Source of the DNA: Pseudomonadota bacterium
GTDB taxonomy: Bacteria > Pseudomonadota > Gammaproteobacteria > Xanthomonadales > Rhodanobacteraceae
NCBI GenBank assembly: GCA_018240505.1
Contig: JAFEFQ010000264.1
Span: forward strand, 1-47,455
Direction of reading: 5' to 3'
DNA length: 47,455 nt
The number at the start of each line of letters is the position of its first letter. The first letter of the stretch is position 1. The notes beneath the pieces are model-generated. The model was not told the origin of the DNA. It did not search any database and saw nothing but the letters and a program-made list of their open reading frames with translations. Both the position numbers and the translations under genes were made by a program. Below are positions 45,941-47,455 of the stretch, piece by piece.

Positions 45941-46368
45941 GCTACATCGAGGAATCGCTCGCTCCTGGCGAAACCATCGTCGCGCGTTTCGCCCTGCACT
46001 GGACGGCGAAGGGGCGCCTGCTGCTCGGCGTCGTGCTGATCCCGGTCGTCGTCGGCATCTTCATCACGATCTACGAGTGGCTGCGCCTGCGCGGCATCGA
46101 ACTCGGCGTCACGACCGCGCGCGTGGTGCACAAGACCGGCATCGTCGGCCGCGAGACCGAAGAGGTGCGGCTCAGCGCGATCGAGACGGTCGACCTAGAA
46201 CAAAGCACCTGGGGGCGCCTGCTCGGCTACGGCAACGTGCACGTCACCGGCCGCGGCGAGAGCAGCGTGCTCTTCGCCCGGGTCGCGGACCCGGTCGGCG
46301 TGAAACGCTCGATCGAAGCCGCCTATTCGGCGCATATCGAACACGCGAAGGAGCCGACCAACCGATGA
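45937..46368 (+). CDS. PH-domain (bPH/YdbS-like) membrane protein
   Basis: 143 residues. One or two membrane spans at LLLGVVLIPVVVGIFITIYEWL, split here as residues about 28-49, are followed by a bacterial PH-like domain: GIELGVTTARVVHKTGIVGRETEEVRL, SAIETVDLEQSTWGRLLGYGNVHVTGRGE, the standard signature in which a protein coat of unknown ligand is formed on the membrane. It overlaps mtnD and mtnC by 4 bp each, so it is firmly within the methionine-salvage operon although no role there is known. Confidence 0.8.
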   Translation: MSYIEESLAPGETIVARFALHWTAKGRLLLGVVLIPVVVGIFITIYEWLRLRGIELGVTTARVVHKTGIVGRETEEVRLSAIETVDLEQSTWGRLLGYGNVHVTGRGESSVLFARVADPVGVKRSIEAAYSAHIEHAKEPTNR

Positions 46369-47045
46369 TCCGCGCCATCGTCACCGACATCGAGGGCACG
46401 ACGAGTTCGATCGACTTCGTCAAGGACGTGCTGTTCCCGTACGCGCGCGAGAAGCTGCCTGCGTTCGTCGTGACCCACACCGATCGCCCCGAGGTGCAGC
46501 ACTGGCTGCACGAGGCCGCGCGCGAAGCGGGGCTCGTCTCCGCGAGCCAGCAGGAAATCATCGACCTGCTGGTCCGCTGGGTCGACGAGGACCGCAAGGC
46601 GACGCCGCTCAAGGCGCTGCAAGGGCTGATCTGGGAAGACGGCTACGCCAGCGGCGAGTTCAAGGGCCACGTCTACCCCGAGGTGGCGGAAAATCTGCAA
46701 AAGTGGAAAAAGCAAGGAATCCACTTGTACGTTTATTCCTCCGGCTCGGTCGCGGCGCAGAAGCTGCTGTTCGGCCACAGCGAGGCCGGCGACCTGACGC
46801 CGCTGTTCTCGGGCTACTTCGACACCGAGATCGGCGGCAAGCGCGAAGTCGATTCCTACCGGCGCATCGCCGCGGCGATCGGGATTGCGCCGGATCAGAT
46901 CCTGTTCCTGTCCGACATCGTCCAGGAGCTCGATGCCGCCGCCGCGGCCGGACTGCAGACCACCCAGTTGGTGCGTCCACCCGCCGAGGTGCCTGCGAGC
47001 CGGCACGACCAGGTTGGCAATTTCAGCCGGATTTCAGTCGGTTAG
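46365..47045 (+). CDS. mtnC: Enolase-phosphatase E1
   Basis: 226-residue HAD phosphatase that enolises and dephosphorylates 2,3-diketo-5-methylthiopentyl-1-phosphate to acireductone, the step between MtnB and MtnD. HAD motif I DIEGTT with Asp8 and Glu10, motif II YSSGS, and motif III/IV SDIVQELDAA are clear, with GGKREVDSY giving the catalytic Lys. The start overlaps the PH-domain gene stop. Completes the salvage operon here; mtnA and mtnK/mtnN are not in the window. Confidence 0.94.
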   Translation: MIRAIVTDIEGTTSSIDFVKDVLFPYAREKLPAFVVTHTDRPEVQHWLHEAAREAGLVSASQQEIIDLLVRWVDEDRKATPLKALQGLIWEDGYASGEFKGHVYPEVAENLQKWKKQGIHLYVYSSGSVAAQKLLFGHSEAGDLTPLFSGYFDTEIGGKREVDSYRRIAAAIGIAPDQILFLSDIVQELDAAAAAGLQTTQLVRPPAEVPASRHDQVGNFSRISVG

Positions 47046-47198
47046 GCTGATTTCCGGAAGTCGATTTGCATGCGGAGCCGCGGCCACCGCGGCCGAGGTC
47101 CGTCGCCACGCCGGACAAACGAAATTTCATTCGCTGCAGTGCAACGTGAAATTTGTTAAAATATCGCTATTGCACCGTTTTGCAGCGTCAATCCGGCC

Positions 47199-47455
47199 TT
47201 GATCCGCACGACCGCCCGCTTGCTCCTCGTCTTCCTCCTCGCCTTCACCGTGGGCGTGAGCGTCGGCGCGGCCGCCTTGGGCACGCATCCGCCCGATGCG
47301 CCGGCGCCGGCAAAAGCCGCGATCGAAAACGACGACAGCGCCGACCAGCCCATCGTCTGGCCGGCCAATGTCGGTTCGCCCGAGCAGGTGCTGTACGCGC
47401 AGGCGCAGCGCATGCAGGACGCGATCGACAAGCTCGCGCCGCGCGCGCCGGGCAA
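47199..47455 (+). CDS. N-terminus of an exported protein, possibly C13-family peptidase
   Basis: The open frame continues past the window end. It starts with a signal or anchor (LIRTTARLLLVFLLAFTVGVSVGAAALG in two parts), then a Pro/Ala linker and VGSPEQVLYAQAQRMQDAIDKLAPRAPG. The last segment resembles the lead-in to C13 (legumain-like) peptidase domains of Xanthomonadales ('LxxQRPGxxDLY'), but the catalytic part is outside. TTG 47199 is a guess; there is no good SD. A TTAAAATA stretch at 47155-47162 may be its -10 region. Treat the family name as a suggestion. Confidence 0.45.
   Translation, partial: MIRTTARLLLVFLLAFTVGVSVGAAALGTHPPDAPAPAKAAIENDDSADQPIVWPANVGSPEQVLYAQAQRMQDAIDKLAPRAPG

Overview
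The window is high-G+C DNA (about two thirds G+C by eye) that reads like the chromosome of a gammaproteobacterium, most likely Xanthomonadales (Rhodanobacteraceae or Xanthomonadaceae). This is inferred from the gene set: a liu-type leucine pathway, EfpL, a secreted domain with GLWYNP and SGHGF motifs, and several families of dispersed palindromic repeats. I see no rRNA, tRNA, CRISPR array or intact transposase gene.

Positions 1-21800 are mainly branched-chain acyl-CoA catabolism. icmF (fused isobutyryl-CoA mutase, minus strand, runs off the left edge) is followed by an alpha/beta hydrolase-TetR operon, isovaleryl-CoA dehydrogenase, a Tat-exported molybdenum hydroxylase (iorAB-like), acetoacetyl-CoA thiolase, the methylcrotonyl-CoA carboxylase beta subunit, methylglutaconyl-CoA hydratase, the carboxylase alpha subunit (broken by a 2-base deletion) and HMG-CoA lyase. 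Together these would take leucine carbon from isovaleryl-CoA to acetyl-CoA. Unrelated genes sit between them: an alanine-rich lipoprotein, two small envelope proteins, a large alkaline phosphatase and a ChvA/NdvA-like ABC exporter. A small DUF559 nuclease gene bounded by near-perfect inverted repeats lies between liuD and mvaB.

Positions 21800-34100 encode mostly exported proteins: a Sel1-like protein, a cyanophycinase homologue that has lost its catalytic residues, an amidohydrolase, an acetyltransferase, and two convergent DUF1800-DUF1501 modules. The left module also carries a cupredoxin-domain protein. A monohaem cytochrome c lies between the modules. A 233-bp MITE-like element (17-bp perfect terminal inverted repeats, 4-bp CAAA flanks) overlaps the start of the right-hand DUF1800 gene.

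Positions 34100-47455 hold ordinary chromosomal genes: an HSD10-type dehydrogenase (isoleucine/fatty-acid oxidation), EfpL with a coupled acetyltransferase, a NUDIX hydrolase, two amino-acid permeases, a small A+T-richer patch with a lipoprotein, two 86-bp palindromes and mazEF, then rmuC, an MHS-type transporter, and a methionine-salvage operon (mtnB-mtnD-PH-domain protein-mtnC). The window ends inside a gene for an exported protein.

The strongest novelty candidates are: the palindromic element translated in frame inside icmF; the inverted-repeat-bounded DUF559 unit whose right repeat encodes the end of the protein; the paired DUF1800-DUF1501 redox-associated secretion locus; the MITE that supplies the start region of a secreted protein; and the catalytically dead cyanophycinase homologue.
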